NCBI RefSeq assembly: GCF_019746015.1
Contig: NZ_JAIESM010000035.1
Span: forward strand, 1-64,000
Length of the DNA: 64,000 nt
Origin: Sphingomonas sp.
GTDB taxonomy: Bacteria > Pseudomonadota > Alphaproteobacteria > Sphingomonadales > Sphingomonadaceae
Direction: 5' to 3'
Below, one piece after another: positions 18,837 through 28,788 of this stretch (positions within the stretch are counted from its first letter, which is position 1; every line of letters starts with the position of its first letter). The notes under the pieces were generated by a model. It saw only the letters and a program-made list of their open reading frames with translations, did not search any database and had not been told where the DNA came from. The translations under genes were made by a program, and so were the position numbers.

Positions 18837-20348
18837 TTGAACGGCCTTTATGACGAACTGCGACTGGCGATCCACAGCATCTGGGCGCGACGCTGGGTGG
18901 TGCTGGCGGTCGCGTGGGCCGTTTGCCTGATCGGGTGGTTCTTGGTTGCACAAATCCCCGCCACCTATGTCGCCAAAGCGCGCGTCTCGGTTCAGATCCA
19001 GTCGATCCTGCCGGGCAAGATCGGCATCACCCCCGATGAACAAGCCAAGGGGATCGACCGCGTCCGCCAGACGCTGACATCGGCGGTCAACCTGACCAAG
19101 GTGGTCCGCGGTACCGATCTTGCCAATACCGTCGCCAATGAGCGCGATGTGCAGGACCGTGTTACCGCGCTGCAGGCGGCGATCAAGGTGGTCGCCCAGC
19201 AGGACAATCTGTTCGAAATCTCGGCCACCTCCTCCAGCCCGAAGCTGGCAAAGCAGATCGTGCAGAAGACGATCGACATCTTCATCGAGGAAAACCTTCA
19301 GGGCGACCGCGACGAAACGAACACCACGCTGCAGTTTCTGGAGGGGCAGCTCGCCGCCCGCCAGAAGCAGCTGCAGGATTCGGAGGCGAAGCGCGCCGAG
19401 TTCCAGAACCGCTATATGGGCTCGCTGCCCGGCACCGGCTCGCTGAACGACCGGATCAGCGCCGCGCGCACCCAGCTGTCGCAGGTGGAAACCGATCTTG
19501 CTGCCGCCCAGTCGGGCCTTGCCATCCTGAACGGTCAGCTCGCCAGCACATCGGCCACGACCGGCGGCAGCGGCGGTGGTACGGCCGGGCCGGCGCGCGC
19601 GCGCGTCGTGGCGATCCAGGGCCAGATTGCCGAAGCCCGTGCCCGCGGCTGGACCGACGCGCATCCCGACGTGCGGGCGCTGAATGCCCAGCTTGCGCTG
19701 GCGATGGCGGCGGCGCGCAACGAACCGCTTTCCGCTGGCGCGGCCGCGCAGTCCAACCCGCTCTATGCCGGACTGAAGGCGGGGCAGGCCGAAAAAGCGG
19801 CGCAGGTTGCCGCACTCGTCGCGCGCAAGACGCAGATTCAGAACGACCTGAACCAGCTTCAGGCGAAGCTGACCGGCGATCCCGCCGTAGCCGCAGAACA
19901 GGCCCAGCTCGAACGCGACTATGCGGTGCTTAAGGATCAGTATGACAAGCTGCTTGCCGATCGCGAGGAGATCAAGCTGCGCGGCCAGGTGCAGAATCAG
20001 AGCGGCGCGATCCGCTTCGAGGTGGTCGATCCGCCCAGCGCGCCGCGCACACCCAGCGCACCCAACCGGCCGATGTTGCTGAGCGGTGTGTTGCTGGCCG
20101 GCATCGTGGCGGGTGTTGGCGCTGCCTTCGCGCTCGGCCAGCTGCGCACAACCTTTGCCACTGCCCAGCGGCTGGAACGGGTCACGGGCATGCCGGTGAT
20201 CGGCTCAGTCGGCGCGGTCATCGATCAGGCTACCGTGAAGCTGAAGCGCCAGCGGCTGCTCTATTTCGCGGGCGGCATGGCAGGGCTGGTCTGTGCCTAT
20301 GTCGCGCTGATCGGGGTTGAATTTCTGCAGCGGGGGATGGCGGCATGA
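18837..20348 (+). CDS. XrtA system polysaccharide chain-length determinant (Wzz-like)
   Basis: Two terminal TMs flanking a coiled-coil region; VVDPPSAPRTPSAPNRPMLL; TTG start at 18837. Confidence 0.88.
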   Translation: MNGLYDELRLAIHSIWARRWVVLAVAWAVCLIGWFLVAQIPATYVAKARVSVQIQSILPGKIGITPDEQAKGIDRVRQTLTSAVNLTKVVRGTDLANTVANERDVQDRVTALQAAIKVVAQQDNLFEISATSSSPKLAKQIVQKTIDIFIEENLQGDRDETNTTLQFLEGQLAARQKQLQDSEAKRAEFQNRYMGSLPGTGSLNDRISAARTQLSQVETDLAAAQSGLAILNGQLASTSATTGGSGGGTAGPARARVVAIQGQIAEARARGWTDAHPDVRALNAQLALAMAAARNEPLSAGAAAQSNPLYAGLKAGQAEKAAQVAALVARKTQIQNDLNQLQAKLTGDPAVAAEQAQLERDYAVLKDQYDKLLADREEIKLRGQVQNQSGAIRFEVVDPPSAPRTPSAPNRPMLLSGVLLAGIVAGVGAAFALGQLRTTFATAQRLERVTGMPVIGSVGAVIDQATVKLKRQRLLYFAGGMAGLVCAYVALIGVEFLQRGMAA

Positions 20349-21259
20349 ATAAGCCACTGCGCCAGGGGTCGCTGCTGGAACGCGCAGCAACCGTGTATGA
20401 TTTCAATGCCGCCTTCCGGGGTCGCCCAGGGGAGTGGCAGGACGAGACGCCAGCAGCGATGCCCGCTGTCGAGCCGGCCCCGCAGGTGGCAGCTCCGGTG
20501 CGCAGCTTTGCCGCCGCGCCCGCGCGCACCACCCTGTCGCTGGATCGCGCGCTGCTCGCTGAGCAGGGGCTGCTGGTGCCTGGTGCCGCAGTGTCGGCGC
20601 TGGCCGAGGAGTTTCGCCTGATCAAGCGCCAGCTTTTGCTCAATGCGCGCCAGGTAGCGCCGGTGCTGGGCGACCGCGCGCGCACGGTATTGGTCTGCTC
20701 GGCCAATCCGGGTGATGGCAAGACACAGTGCGCCATTAACCTGGCGCTCTCGCTCGCGGCCGAGCGCGACACGCAGGTGCTTCTCGTGGATGGCGATTTC
20801 GGCAAGCCCGACGTGATGAAACGGCTGGGCCACGCCGAAGGGCCGGGCCTGCTCGATGCGCTCGCCGATCCGGCGCTGCCTGTCGAGGACCTCATCGTCG
20901 CGACCGACGTGCCGCAACTCAGCCTGCTGCGCGCCGGCACGCGCACCAATCAGGACACCGAATTGCTGGCGAGCGGTGAAACGGCGCGCGTGCTGGATGC
21001 GATGCTGGCCGCCGATCCGCGCCGCCTCATCCTGTTCGATTCGCCCCCGGCGCTGGCCGCGTCGCCAGCGGCCACGCTGGCCCAGCGTGTTGGCCAGGTG
21101 CTGCTGGTCGTGCGCGCCGACAAGACCACCGACAGCGACCTGCGTGAGGCGGTGGGGCTGCTCGACGGCTGCGAGACGATCAGCCTGGTGCTGAACGCCG
21201 TCACCTTCAACCCCGGCGGGCGCCGGTTCGGCAGCTATTACGAAGTGGAGGACGTCTGA
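20345..21259 (+). CDS. XrtA-associated BY-kinase-like tyrosine autokinase
   Basis: Walker A CSANPGDGKTQCAINLALSLA, Walker A' VLLVDGDFGKPD; C-terminus GSYYEVEDV. Confidence 0.87.
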   Translation: MNKPLRQGSLLERAATVYDFNAAFRGRPGEWQDETPAAMPAVEPAPQVAAPVRSFAAAPARTTLSLDRALLAEQGLLVPGAAVSALAEEFRLIKRQLLLNARQVAPVLGDRARTVLVCSANPGDGKTQCAINLALSLAAERDTQVLLVDGDFGKPDVMKRLGHAEGPGLLDALADPALPVEDLIVATDVPQLSLLRAGTRTNQDTELLASGETARVLDAMLAADPRRLILFDSPPALAASPAATLAQRVGQVLLVVRADKTTDSDLREAVGLLDGCETISLVLNAVTFNPGGRRFGSYYEVEDV

Positions 21260-22857
21260 TGCGTGCCGCCTTGTTCTTCACCACCATGGTCGTGGTGGCA
21301 GCGCCTGCTGCCGCGCAGAACCGGGACCGCCAGATCACGCCCTATATCGAACTGGGCCAGGTGCTGACGGCCGATCTCAATTCGGGCGACACGCTCACCT
21401 ATACCACGGTGGCCGCCGGCATCGACGCGCAGGTGCAGACGCAGCGGGTGCAGGTGCAGGCGAGCTATCGCTATGAGCGCCGCATTCCCTATGACAATCG
21501 CCTGGTCGATCTGGACGTGCACAACGCGCTTGCCCGGGCGTCGGTGCAGGTCGCCAAGCCGCTGACGCTGGAAGCGGGCGCACTAGCCACCCGCACCCGT
21601 GCCGATATTCGCGGGCAGGCGCCGGCGTTGCTGGCCGGCAATGTCAGCAACATCAGCCAGCTGTTTGCCATCTATACCGGCGCCACCGCCACCACCAACC
21701 TGGGTCCGGTGGGCATCACCGGTCTCTACCGTTACGGCTATACCAAGGTGGAAGCGCCCGACATCCGGACCAATCTGCCCAACCAGCCGGTGCTCGATCT
21801 GTTCGATGACTCGCACTCTCATCTGGCGCAGGCAAACGTCAACGTACCGCCGGCGACGCTCATTCCGGTGATCGGCGTCAACCTGTCGGGCGGCTGGGCA
21901 CGCGACGATGCGCGCCAGCTGGCGCAGCGCTATGACGGCAAATATGGCCGGTTCGACGTGCTGTGGCCGGTCACGCGCACGCTCGCGCTCACTGCTGGCG
22001 TTGGCTACGAAAACATCCAGATCAGCCAGCGTGATGCACTGCGCGACGCGGTCGGCCAGCCCATCCTGGACGGCAGCGGCCGTTTCCAGACCGACCCGAA
22101 CAGCGCGCGCCGCATCGCCTATAACTTCGACGGCATTTATTATGATGCCGGCGTCATCTGGCGGCCGAGCCCGCGCACCCAGCTGGAAGTGCATGCCGGC
22201 GAACGCTATGGCACGTTCAGCGCGGTCGGCAGTTTCAGCTGGCAGGCGAACAAGAATGTCGCGGTTCGGGTGACGGGCTATGACGGCATCCAGACCTTTG
22301 GCCGCCAGTTGCAGGGCGCGCTGGTCAATACGCCCGCACAGTTCACCACGCCCGCCAACCCGTTTGGACAGGATTTCAACGGGTGCGTCTTTGGCGGGGC
22401 AGGGGGTGCGGCCGGCAACTGCCTGAACGGCGCGCTGCAATCGGCAACGGCGGCGGCGTTCCGCTCACGCGGCGTTGATGCGGTCGTCTCTTACAATCGC
22501 GGTCGGTGGCAATTCGGTGTCGGCGCCGGCTATGCCAACCGCCAGTTCGTCGCCCCCAATGGCGGTACGGGCTTCACCCTGTCCGGCGTCGAGGACGAGA
22601 GCGTTTACCTGCAGGCCTATGTCCAGCGTCAGCTCGACTCGAACACCACGGTCGACGCCAGTGTCTTCGCCAATTACTTCAAGAGCGGCATCGTCAATGC
22701 CCCCGGTGTATATGGCTTTGGCGCGACGGGTTCGATCCAGCGGCGCTTCGGCCGACTGGGCGTGGTGGGCGCACTGGGTATCTTCAACACCGGGCAGAAC
22801 GGGCTGGGTTCTGCAACGGTTCTGCAGGCGCTGATCGGCGCCCGCTACAATTTCTGA
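21259..22857 (+). CDS. PEP-CTERM system-associated outer membrane beta-barrel protein
   Basis: N-terminal signal peptide, beta-barrel-like alternation, C-terminal ALIGARYNF; position in locus. Confidence 0.8.
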   Translation: MRAALFFTTMVVVAAPAAAQNRDRQITPYIELGQVLTADLNSGDTLTYTTVAAGIDAQVQTQRVQVQASYRYERRIPYDNRLVDLDVHNALARASVQVAKPLTLEAGALATRTRADIRGQAPALLAGNVSNISQLFAIYTGATATTNLGPVGITGLYRYGYTKVEAPDIRTNLPNQPVLDLFDDSHSHLAQANVNVPPATLIPVIGVNLSGGWARDDARQLAQRYDGKYGRFDVLWPVTRTLALTAGVGYENIQISQRDALRDAVGQPILDGSGRFQTDPNSARRIAYNFDGIYYDAGVIWRPSPRTQLEVHAGERYGTFSAVGSFSWQANKNVAVRVTGYDGIQTFGRQLQGALVNTPAQFTTPANPFGQDFNGCVFGGAGGAAGNCLNGALQSATAAAFRSRGVDAVVSYNRGRWQFGVGAGYANRQFVAPNGGTGFTLSGVEDESVYLQAYVQRQLDSNTTVDASVFANYFKSGIVNAPGVYGFGATGSIQRRFGRLGVVGALGIFNTGQNGLGSATVLQALIGARYNF

Positions 22858-22885
22858 CACGCCGGGCCACCGGCGAAGGACGGGT

Positions 22886-24166
22886 GTGATGTATGATGAC
22901 CATTATGGATTGAGCGGTCGGCCGTTCCAGCTGACCCCCGATCCACGCTTCTGGTTCGAATCGGCCACGCACCGCAAGGCGATGGCCTATCTCGGCTATG
23001 GCCTGAGCCAGGGCGAAGGGTTCATCGTGGTGACCGGTGACATCGGCGCCGGCAAGACGACACTCGTCGGCCATCTGATGGCGACCATCGACCGGGAACG
23101 GCTGCACGCGATCAAGATCGTGTCGACCCAGATCGAAGCGGACGATCTGCTGCGCATGGTCGCGGTGGGGCTGGAGATTGACCCTGCAGGCATGGTCAAG
23201 GCACAGCTGCTCGACAAGATCGAGCGCGCGCTGCATGCGGTGGCGCGCAGCGGCCGCCGGACCTTGCTGATTGTGGACGAGGCGCAGGCACTGCCGGTCA
23301 ATTCGCTTGAAGAATTGCGGATGCTCTCGAACTTTCAGGCTGGCGGCCACGCCATCCTGCAGATTTTCCTGCTCGGCCAGCCCGAATTCCGCGAGCGGCT
23401 CTATGGTTCGGAACGGCTGGAGCAGCTGCGCCAGCGCGTGATTGCGACGCACCATCTGGACCCGATGGGCCGCGACGAGATCGAACCCTATATGCGCCAC
23501 CGTCTGGGCGTGGTGGGGTGGACCGGTCGGCCCGCGTTCACGCCAGACGCGTTCGATGCGCTCTATGCCGGGTCTGACGGTGTGCCGCGCCGGCTGAACC
23601 AGCTGGCGGGCCGGGTGATGCTCTATGGCGCGATCGAGCAACTCGATACGATCGACGGTGCCGCTGTGGCGACGGTGATTGCTGACATGAGTGGTGACGC
23701 GCCGATCGCACCACCGGCTGCGCCGGTCGCGTCGGTCGATCCAGCGATGGAGGCGGAACAGGCGCCGGTCGAAATGACCGCTGAACCGGAACCCGACAAT
23801 GTTCCAGAGGCCGTGACACCTGATGCTGAGGTCGCACCCGAGCCGACTTTGCTGGCCATCCAGCCGGCGCCGGTGGTCGCGCCGCTGCCACTGGGCCGTC
23901 TCCATCTGGCACCGGCCGCGCCGATGCCCGTTGCCGACATCGCAGACACAATGGATGCCGAACCGTTCCCCCATGCGGCGCGGGCATCCGATACCCCGAG
24001 CATGGGCGAGCCGGCCGATGAAGGCGCGCTCATTGCCCGCATTGCTGACCTGGAATCGCGTGTCGAAGAACAGGAAGCCGCGCTGCGCCGTGTCCTCACT
24101 CTGCTCATCGACTGGATCGAAAGCGACCGCCGCCATCCCGACATCGCCAATCTCCAAGCCCGGTAA
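22886..24166 (+). CDS. XrtA/PEP-CTERM system-associated ATPase (ExeA/GspA-like AAA)
   Basis: MMYDDHYGLSGRPFQLTPDPRFWFES, Walker A GDIGAGKTTLVGHL, LLIVDEAQALP. Confidence 0.9.
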   Translation: MMYDDHYGLSGRPFQLTPDPRFWFESATHRKAMAYLGYGLSQGEGFIVVTGDIGAGKTTLVGHLMATIDRERLHAIKIVSTQIEADDLLRMVAVGLEIDPAGMVKAQLLDKIERALHAVARSGRRTLLIVDEAQALPVNSLEELRMLSNFQAGGHAILQIFLLGQPEFRERLYGSERLEQLRQRVIATHHLDPMGRDEIEPYMRHRLGVVGWTGRPAFTPDAFDALYAGSDGVPRRLNQLAGRVMLYGAIEQLDTIDGAAVATVIADMSGDAPIAPPAAPVASVDPAMEAEQAPVEMTAEPEPDNVPEAVTPDAEVAPEPTLLAIQPAPVVAPLPLGRLHLAPAAPMPVADIADTMDAEPFPHAARASDTPSMGEPADEGALIARIADLESRVEEQEAALRRVLTLLIDWIESDRRHPDIANLQAR

Positions 24167-24171
24167 GCGCC

Positions 24172-25008
24172 ATGCACAACGCGATGTCCGTGGATGTGGA
24201 AGACTGGTTCCAGGTCGGCGCCTTTGAAAAGGTGATCGACCGGGGGGACTGGGAGTCGCTGCCATCGCGGGTCGAGAACAATACCGACGCGGTAATCGAT
24301 CTGTTCGGCGCGGCGGGCGTGAAGGCGACCTTCTTCACACTGGGCTGGGTGGCGGAGCGCCACCCCGCGCTGATGCGGCGCATTGCCGACGCCGGCCATG
24401 AAATCGCCAGCCACGGCTATGACCATAAGCGCGTGTTCACGATGACGCCGGACGAGTTCCGCGCGGATCTGCGCCGCACCCGCAGCCTGTTGGAGGATGC
24501 CAGCGGGCAGAAGGTGACCGGTTACCGCGCGCCGAGCTTCTCTATCGATCAGCGCACGCCCTGGGCACACCCCATTCTGGCCGAGGAAGGCTATGTCTAT
24601 TCCTCCAGCGTGGCACCGGTTGTGCATGACCATTATGGATGGCCCGAAGCCTCGCGCTTTGCTTTCCGGCCGCTGAGCGACAGTGCCCTGATCGAATTGC
24701 CCGTGACGGTGACCGAGATTGTTGGACGGCGCATGGTGACGGGTGGCGGGTTTTTCCGTCTGCTGCCGGGGGCGCTTTCGGCGCATGCGGTGCGCACGGT
24801 CAACGCGCAGGAACGGCCCGCCGTGTTCTACTTCCACCCTTGGGAAATCGACCCCGGCCAACCCCGCGTGCGCAATGCCCCGTTCAAATCGCAGTTCCGC
24901 CAGTATAGCCGCCTTGGTGCAATGGCCGACAAGCTATCCACCCTGCTCAAGGCGCACCGGTGGACCCGTACCGATCAGGTGGTGGCCACGCTGGGAGAGC
25001 GCGCGTGA
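24172..25008 (+). CDS. XrtA system polysaccharide deacetylase
   Basis: NodB-type sequence: SVDVEDWFQV, HEIASHGYDHKRVF, GYRAPSFSI, FYFHPWEID. Confidence 0.92.
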   Translation: MHNAMSVDVEDWFQVGAFEKVIDRGDWESLPSRVENNTDAVIDLFGAAGVKATFFTLGWVAERHPALMRRIADAGHEIASHGYDHKRVFTMTPDEFRADLRRTRSLLEDASGQKVTGYRAPSFSIDQRTPWAHPILAEEGYVYSSSVAPVVHDHYGWPEASRFAFRPLSDSALIELPVTVTEIVGRRMVTGGGFFRLLPGALSAHAVRTVNAQERPAVFYFHPWEIDPGQPRVRNAPFKSQFRQYSRLGAMADKLSTLLKAHRWTRTDQVVATLGERA

Positions 25009-26075
25009 CCATGCCCTTGCTCGCGCGGCCGCTGGGCCTGCGCGCGGCCGATCTGCGCGATCCGGCCGAATGCGCGCGGCTGGATGATTATGCGCGCGCG
25101 CACCCGCTTGGCACGCCATTCCACCTGAGCGGCTGGGGCAGGGCGGTTGCCGCCGGGTGCCGCCAACGTGCGCATTGCCTGGTCGCCGAACGTGCTGATG
25201 GCTCGCTCGCCGGCCTGCTGCCACTGACCGAAATCCGTTCGTTCCTGTTCGGGCGGGCGCTGGTGTCGAGCGGGTTCGGGGTCGGCGGGGGCATATTGGC
25301 TGAGAATGAGGCCGCGGCCACCGCGCTTGCGCAGGCCGGCTGGGCGCTCGCAGAGCGGCTCGGCTGCCCGACCATGGAGCTGCGCGGAGGCGCAGCACCA
25401 GGGCAGGGGTGGACGCTGGACGACGAGACCTATCTCGGCTTCGTGCGGCCGCTGGCGGCGAGCGACGACGCGGAATTGGCCGCCATCCCGCGCAAGCACC
25501 GGGCCGAGGTACGCAAAGGCCTTGCCGGTGAACTGGAGGTGGCGAGCGGTGGGCGCGACCTGCTCGCCACGCATTACCCGGTTTACGCCGAGTCTGTCCG
25601 CAACCTGGGCACGCCGGTGTTTCCTCGAGCGCTTTTCGGCGAAGTGATGCAGGCTTTCGGTGCAGATTGTGATATCGTTGCGGTGTCGCATCAAGGTGCT
25701 GTCGTGGCCGCTGTGCTCAACCTCTACATGAACGGCACCGTCTATCCCTATTGGGGCGGCGGGACGCAGGCCGCACGCGGCCTTCGCGCGAACGAACGCC
25801 TCTACTTTGCGCTGATGTGCCATGCCCGGCAGCGCGGATGCACGCGCTTCGATTTCGGCCGGTCAAAAGCGGGAACGGGGCCGGCGGCCTACAAGAAGAA
25901 CTGGGGCTTCGAGCCCCGGCCGCTTGCCTATTACAAGCGAACGGCCGACGGCATGCCCGCGCGCGACGTCAACCCGCTGTCGCCGCGATATCAAGCGCGC
26001 ATCGCGGCGTGGAAAAAGATGCCGCGCTGGGCGGCCATGCTGGTGGGGCCGGTCATCGCGCGCGGGCTGGGGTGA
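25005..26075 (+). CDS. FemAB family XrtA/PEP-CTERM system-associated protein
   Basis: GNAT/FemAB-like sequence (FHLSGWGRAVAAGC, FDFGRSKAGTGPAAYKKNWGFEPRPLAYY); GTG start 25005 in frame. Confidence 0.88.
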   Translation: MTMPLLARPLGLRAADLRDPAECARLDDYARAHPLGTPFHLSGWGRAVAAGCRQRAHCLVAERADGSLAGLLPLTEIRSFLFGRALVSSGFGVGGGILAENEAAATALAQAGWALAERLGCPTMELRGGAAPGQGWTLDDETYLGFVRPLAASDDAELAAIPRKHRAEVRKGLAGELEVASGGRDLLATHYPVYAESVRNLGTPVFPRALFGEVMQAFGADCDIVAVSHQGAVVAAVLNLYMNGTVYPYWGGGTQAARGLRANERLYFALMCHARQRGCTRFDFGRSKAGTGPAAYKKNWGFEPRPLAYYKRTADGMPARDVNPLSPRYQARIAAWKKMPRWAAMLVGPVIARGLG

Positions 26076-27271
26076 TGGGTGACATCCTCTTTCTGGCGCA
26101 CCGCATTCCCTTTCCGCCCGACCGGGGCGACAAGATCCGCAGCTTCAACCTGCTGAAATTTCTGGCCGCCCGGAAGCGCGTTCACCTGATCGCCTTTGCC
26201 GACGAGGCGCGCGACCTGACGCGCAAGCAGAATCTCGCGCCCTATACCGCCAGCCGGGAAATCTTCTGGCGGGGCAAACCGCGCTGGCTGGCCGCGCTGC
26301 AGGCCCTGCTGTGGCGCAAACCCGTCTCGCTGACCGCGTTTCACAGCGCGCCGCTGGCGCAGGCGGTGCAGGAAACGCTGCTGAGGCGGCGGATCGACAC
26401 GATCTTCGTCTTTTCCAGCCAGATGGCGCAATATCTGCCCGCCGGCCATCACGCCCGCGTGATCATGGACTTTGTCGACATGGATTCGGCGAAGTTCGAA
26501 GCCTATGCCACGCGCAGCAAGGGGCCGTCGGCGCTGATGATGCGGCGGGAGGCCGGCCTGCTGTTCCAGTTCGAACGACAGATCGCCCGTCAGGCCGATG
26601 CCAGTCTGTTCGTCAGCGCAGCCGAAGCCCAACTGTTCGCCGACCGGAGCGGCTGTGACCGCATTCACGTCGTCGAGAACGGCATCGATACCGGCTTTTT
26701 CGACCCCGGCGCCAGCTTCAAGCGGATCGACACCCGCGATCCCCTGATCGCCTTTACCGGCCAGATGGATTATCGGCCCAATATTGAAGCCGTTACCTGG
26801 TTTGCCGAGGCCATCTTGCCGCATATCCGCCTGCGCCACCCTAGCGCCAGATTTGCCATCGTCGGCCGTGCGCCGACCGATGCCGTCAAGGCACTCGCCG
26901 AATCCGGGGCTGTAATGGTGACGGGCGAGGTGCCCGATGTGCGCCCCTGGTTGGCGGCGGCAAATGTGATTGTGGCGCCGCTGAAACTGGCGCGCGGCGT
27001 ACAGAACAAGGTACTGGAGGCGATGGCCATGGCCCGCCCGGTCGTCGCGTCGACGGCGGCAGCGGAAGGTATCGACCACGCCGGCACCATCCGCGTGGCA
27101 GGGGACGTCGGCGGCTTTGCCGATCAGGTCTGTGCCGTGCTCGCCGATGCCGATTCAGCGCAGGCGCTGGGCCGTTCGGCGCGCCAGCAGGTGATCAGCC
27201 GTTACAGCTGGGAAGCGCGTCTGGCCGCGCTGGACCCGATCCTGGCGGCAACACCAAGGGCAATGGCATGA
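26075..27271 (+). CDS. XrtA/PEP-CTERM system glycosyltransferase (GT4-like)
   Basis: MGDILFLAHRIPFPPDRGDKIRSFNLLKFLA; C-terminal ARGVQNKVLEAMAMARPVVAS. Tracked ATG at 25751 is antecedent read-through. Confidence 0.9.
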   Translation: MGDILFLAHRIPFPPDRGDKIRSFNLLKFLAARKRVHLIAFADEARDLTRKQNLAPYTASREIFWRGKPRWLAALQALLWRKPVSLTAFHSAPLAQAVQETLLRRRIDTIFVFSSQMAQYLPAGHHARVIMDFVDMDSAKFEAYATRSKGPSALMMRREAGLLFQFERQIARQADASLFVSAAEAQLFADRSGCDRIHVVENGIDTGFFDPGASFKRIDTRDPLIAFTGQMDYRPNIEAVTWFAEAILPHIRLRHPSARFAIVGRAPTDAVKALAESGAVMVTGEVPDVRPWLAAANVIVAPLKLARGVQNKVLEAMAMARPVVASTAAAEGIDHAGTIRVAGDVGGFADQVCAVLADADSAQALGRSARQQVISRYSWEARLAALDPILAATPRAMA

Positions 27272-28788
27272 CGATCGCGCTCGATCCCGCCGCCTTTGTC
27301 GCTCCCGGAACGGCGTGGCGCCGGCATGGCCTCGTGCTGGCCGTCACCGCCACGCTGATCGCCGCCCTGTTCGCTGCCGATAGCGCGGACCTGGCGCGGC
27401 TGTGGTGGACCAGCACTACCTTTGGTCATTGCCTGTTCATCGGGCCGGTCATCTTCTGGCTGGTGTGGCTGCGGCGGCGCGAATTGGCGGAGCTGGCACC
27501 TGTCGGCTGGGCGCCGGGGCTGGCTCTGGTCATGGCCGGCGCGCTGGGCTGGCTGATGGGCGCGGCGGCAGAGGTCGCACTGGCCCGGCATCTGGGGCTG
27601 GTGATGATGATGCAGGGCGCCGTGGTCACCATCCTTGGCCCCCAGGTGGCGCGCGCGCTGCTGTTCCCGATTGCCTATGCCTTTTTCCTGGTTCCCTTCG
27701 GGGAGGGGCTGGAAGCGCCGCTGCAGCAGATCACTGTTGCGCAGGTGATGCCGCTGCTCAATCTGGCCGGGGTGCCGGCGCATGTCGATGGCGTGCTCAT
27801 CACGATCCCGAACGGCTATTTCGAAGTGGCGGAGGCGTGTTCGGGCGCCAAGTTCGTGATCGCGATGCTCGCTTATGGCGTGCTGGTCGCCAATGTGTGC
27901 TTCGTCAGCTGGCCGCGACGCGCCGCGTTCATGGCCATGGCGCTGGTCGTGCCGGTGCTGGCGAATGGCGTGCGGGCGTTCGGCACCATCTATGCCGCGC
28001 ATCTTACCTCGGTGGAGGCGGCGACCGGCTATGACCATATCGTCTATGGCTGGGTGTTTTTCGGGCTGGTGATGGCGGCCGTGCTCGCGCTTGGCTGGCA
28101 CTGGTTCGATCGCGATCCCGATGCGGCCTGGGTGAGCCCGGCCGTGATGGCGGCGGCACCCAAAGCCTATCGCGTCACGCCATTGCTGGCGGCCGCGCTG
28201 GTGCTGCTGGTGGCGAGCGTGGCGCCTGCCTGGGCCGCGGTGATCGCCGGGCGCGAAACGCCATTGCCTGCACGGATCGAACTGCCCGATGTTCCCGGCT
28301 GGCACCGCGCACCGATGAGCACGGCAGCCCCCTGGAGCCCCAATTATCCGGAAGCCGACCATTTCCTGATCGGCCGGTATCAGGATGAGGCAGGGCATGT
28401 CGCCGATCTCGCGATTGCCGCCTATGGTCGCCAGCGCAAAGGGGCGGAGATCGTGGGGTTCGGCATCGGGGTGCTGCGCGAGGAGGACCGCTGGGTGCGG
28501 GTTGAGGATCAACCGGCCATCGCCGGGGGCAGCGCGATGCGGATCACCGCGCCCGGCCCGGTCGAGCGCGTCGTCGCCACCTGGTATCGCGTGGACGGCG
28601 TGCTGACGGCCAGCCCGGTGCGGGTGAAACTGGCCACGCTGAGGGCGCGGCTGCTGGGCGGCAATCAGGCGGCGGTTGCACTTCATGTTTCGGCGGAAGG
28701 GCCGCGCGCCCGCGAGGCAATCGCGCGCTTCGTCGTCGCGCTCGGGCCGCTCGACCGGCTTGCCGACCGCACCACCGGGCAGCGCTGA
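27268..28788 (+). CDS. xrtA: Exosortase A fused to a C-terminal EpsI domain
   Basis: Multi-TM protein with catalytic triad candidates EACSGAKF (Cys), NGVRAFGTIY (Arg), GYDHIVYGWVFFG (His); C-terminal EpsI-like domain. Confidence 0.93.
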   Translation: MTIALDPAAFVAPGTAWRRHGLVLAVTATLIAALFAADSADLARLWWTSTTFGHCLFIGPVIFWLVWLRRRELAELAPVGWAPGLALVMAGALGWLMGAAAEVALARHLGLVMMMQGAVVTILGPQVARALLFPIAYAFFLVPFGEGLEAPLQQITVAQVMPLLNLAGVPAHVDGVLITIPNGYFEVAEACSGAKFVIAMLAYGVLVANVCFVSWPRRAAFMAMALVVPVLANGVRAFGTIYAAHLTSVEAATGYDHIVYGWVFFGLVMAAVLALGWHWFDRDPDAAWVSPAVMAAAPKAYRVTPLLAAALVLLVASVAPAWAAVIAGRETPLPARIELPDVPGWHRAPMSTAAPWSPNYPEADHFLIGRYQDEAGHVADLAIAAYGRQRKGAEIVGFGIGVLREEDRWVRVEDQPAIAGGSAMRITAPGPVERVVATWYRVDGVLTASPVRVKLATLRARLLGGNQAAVALHVSAEGPRAREAIARFVVALGPLDRLADRTTGQR

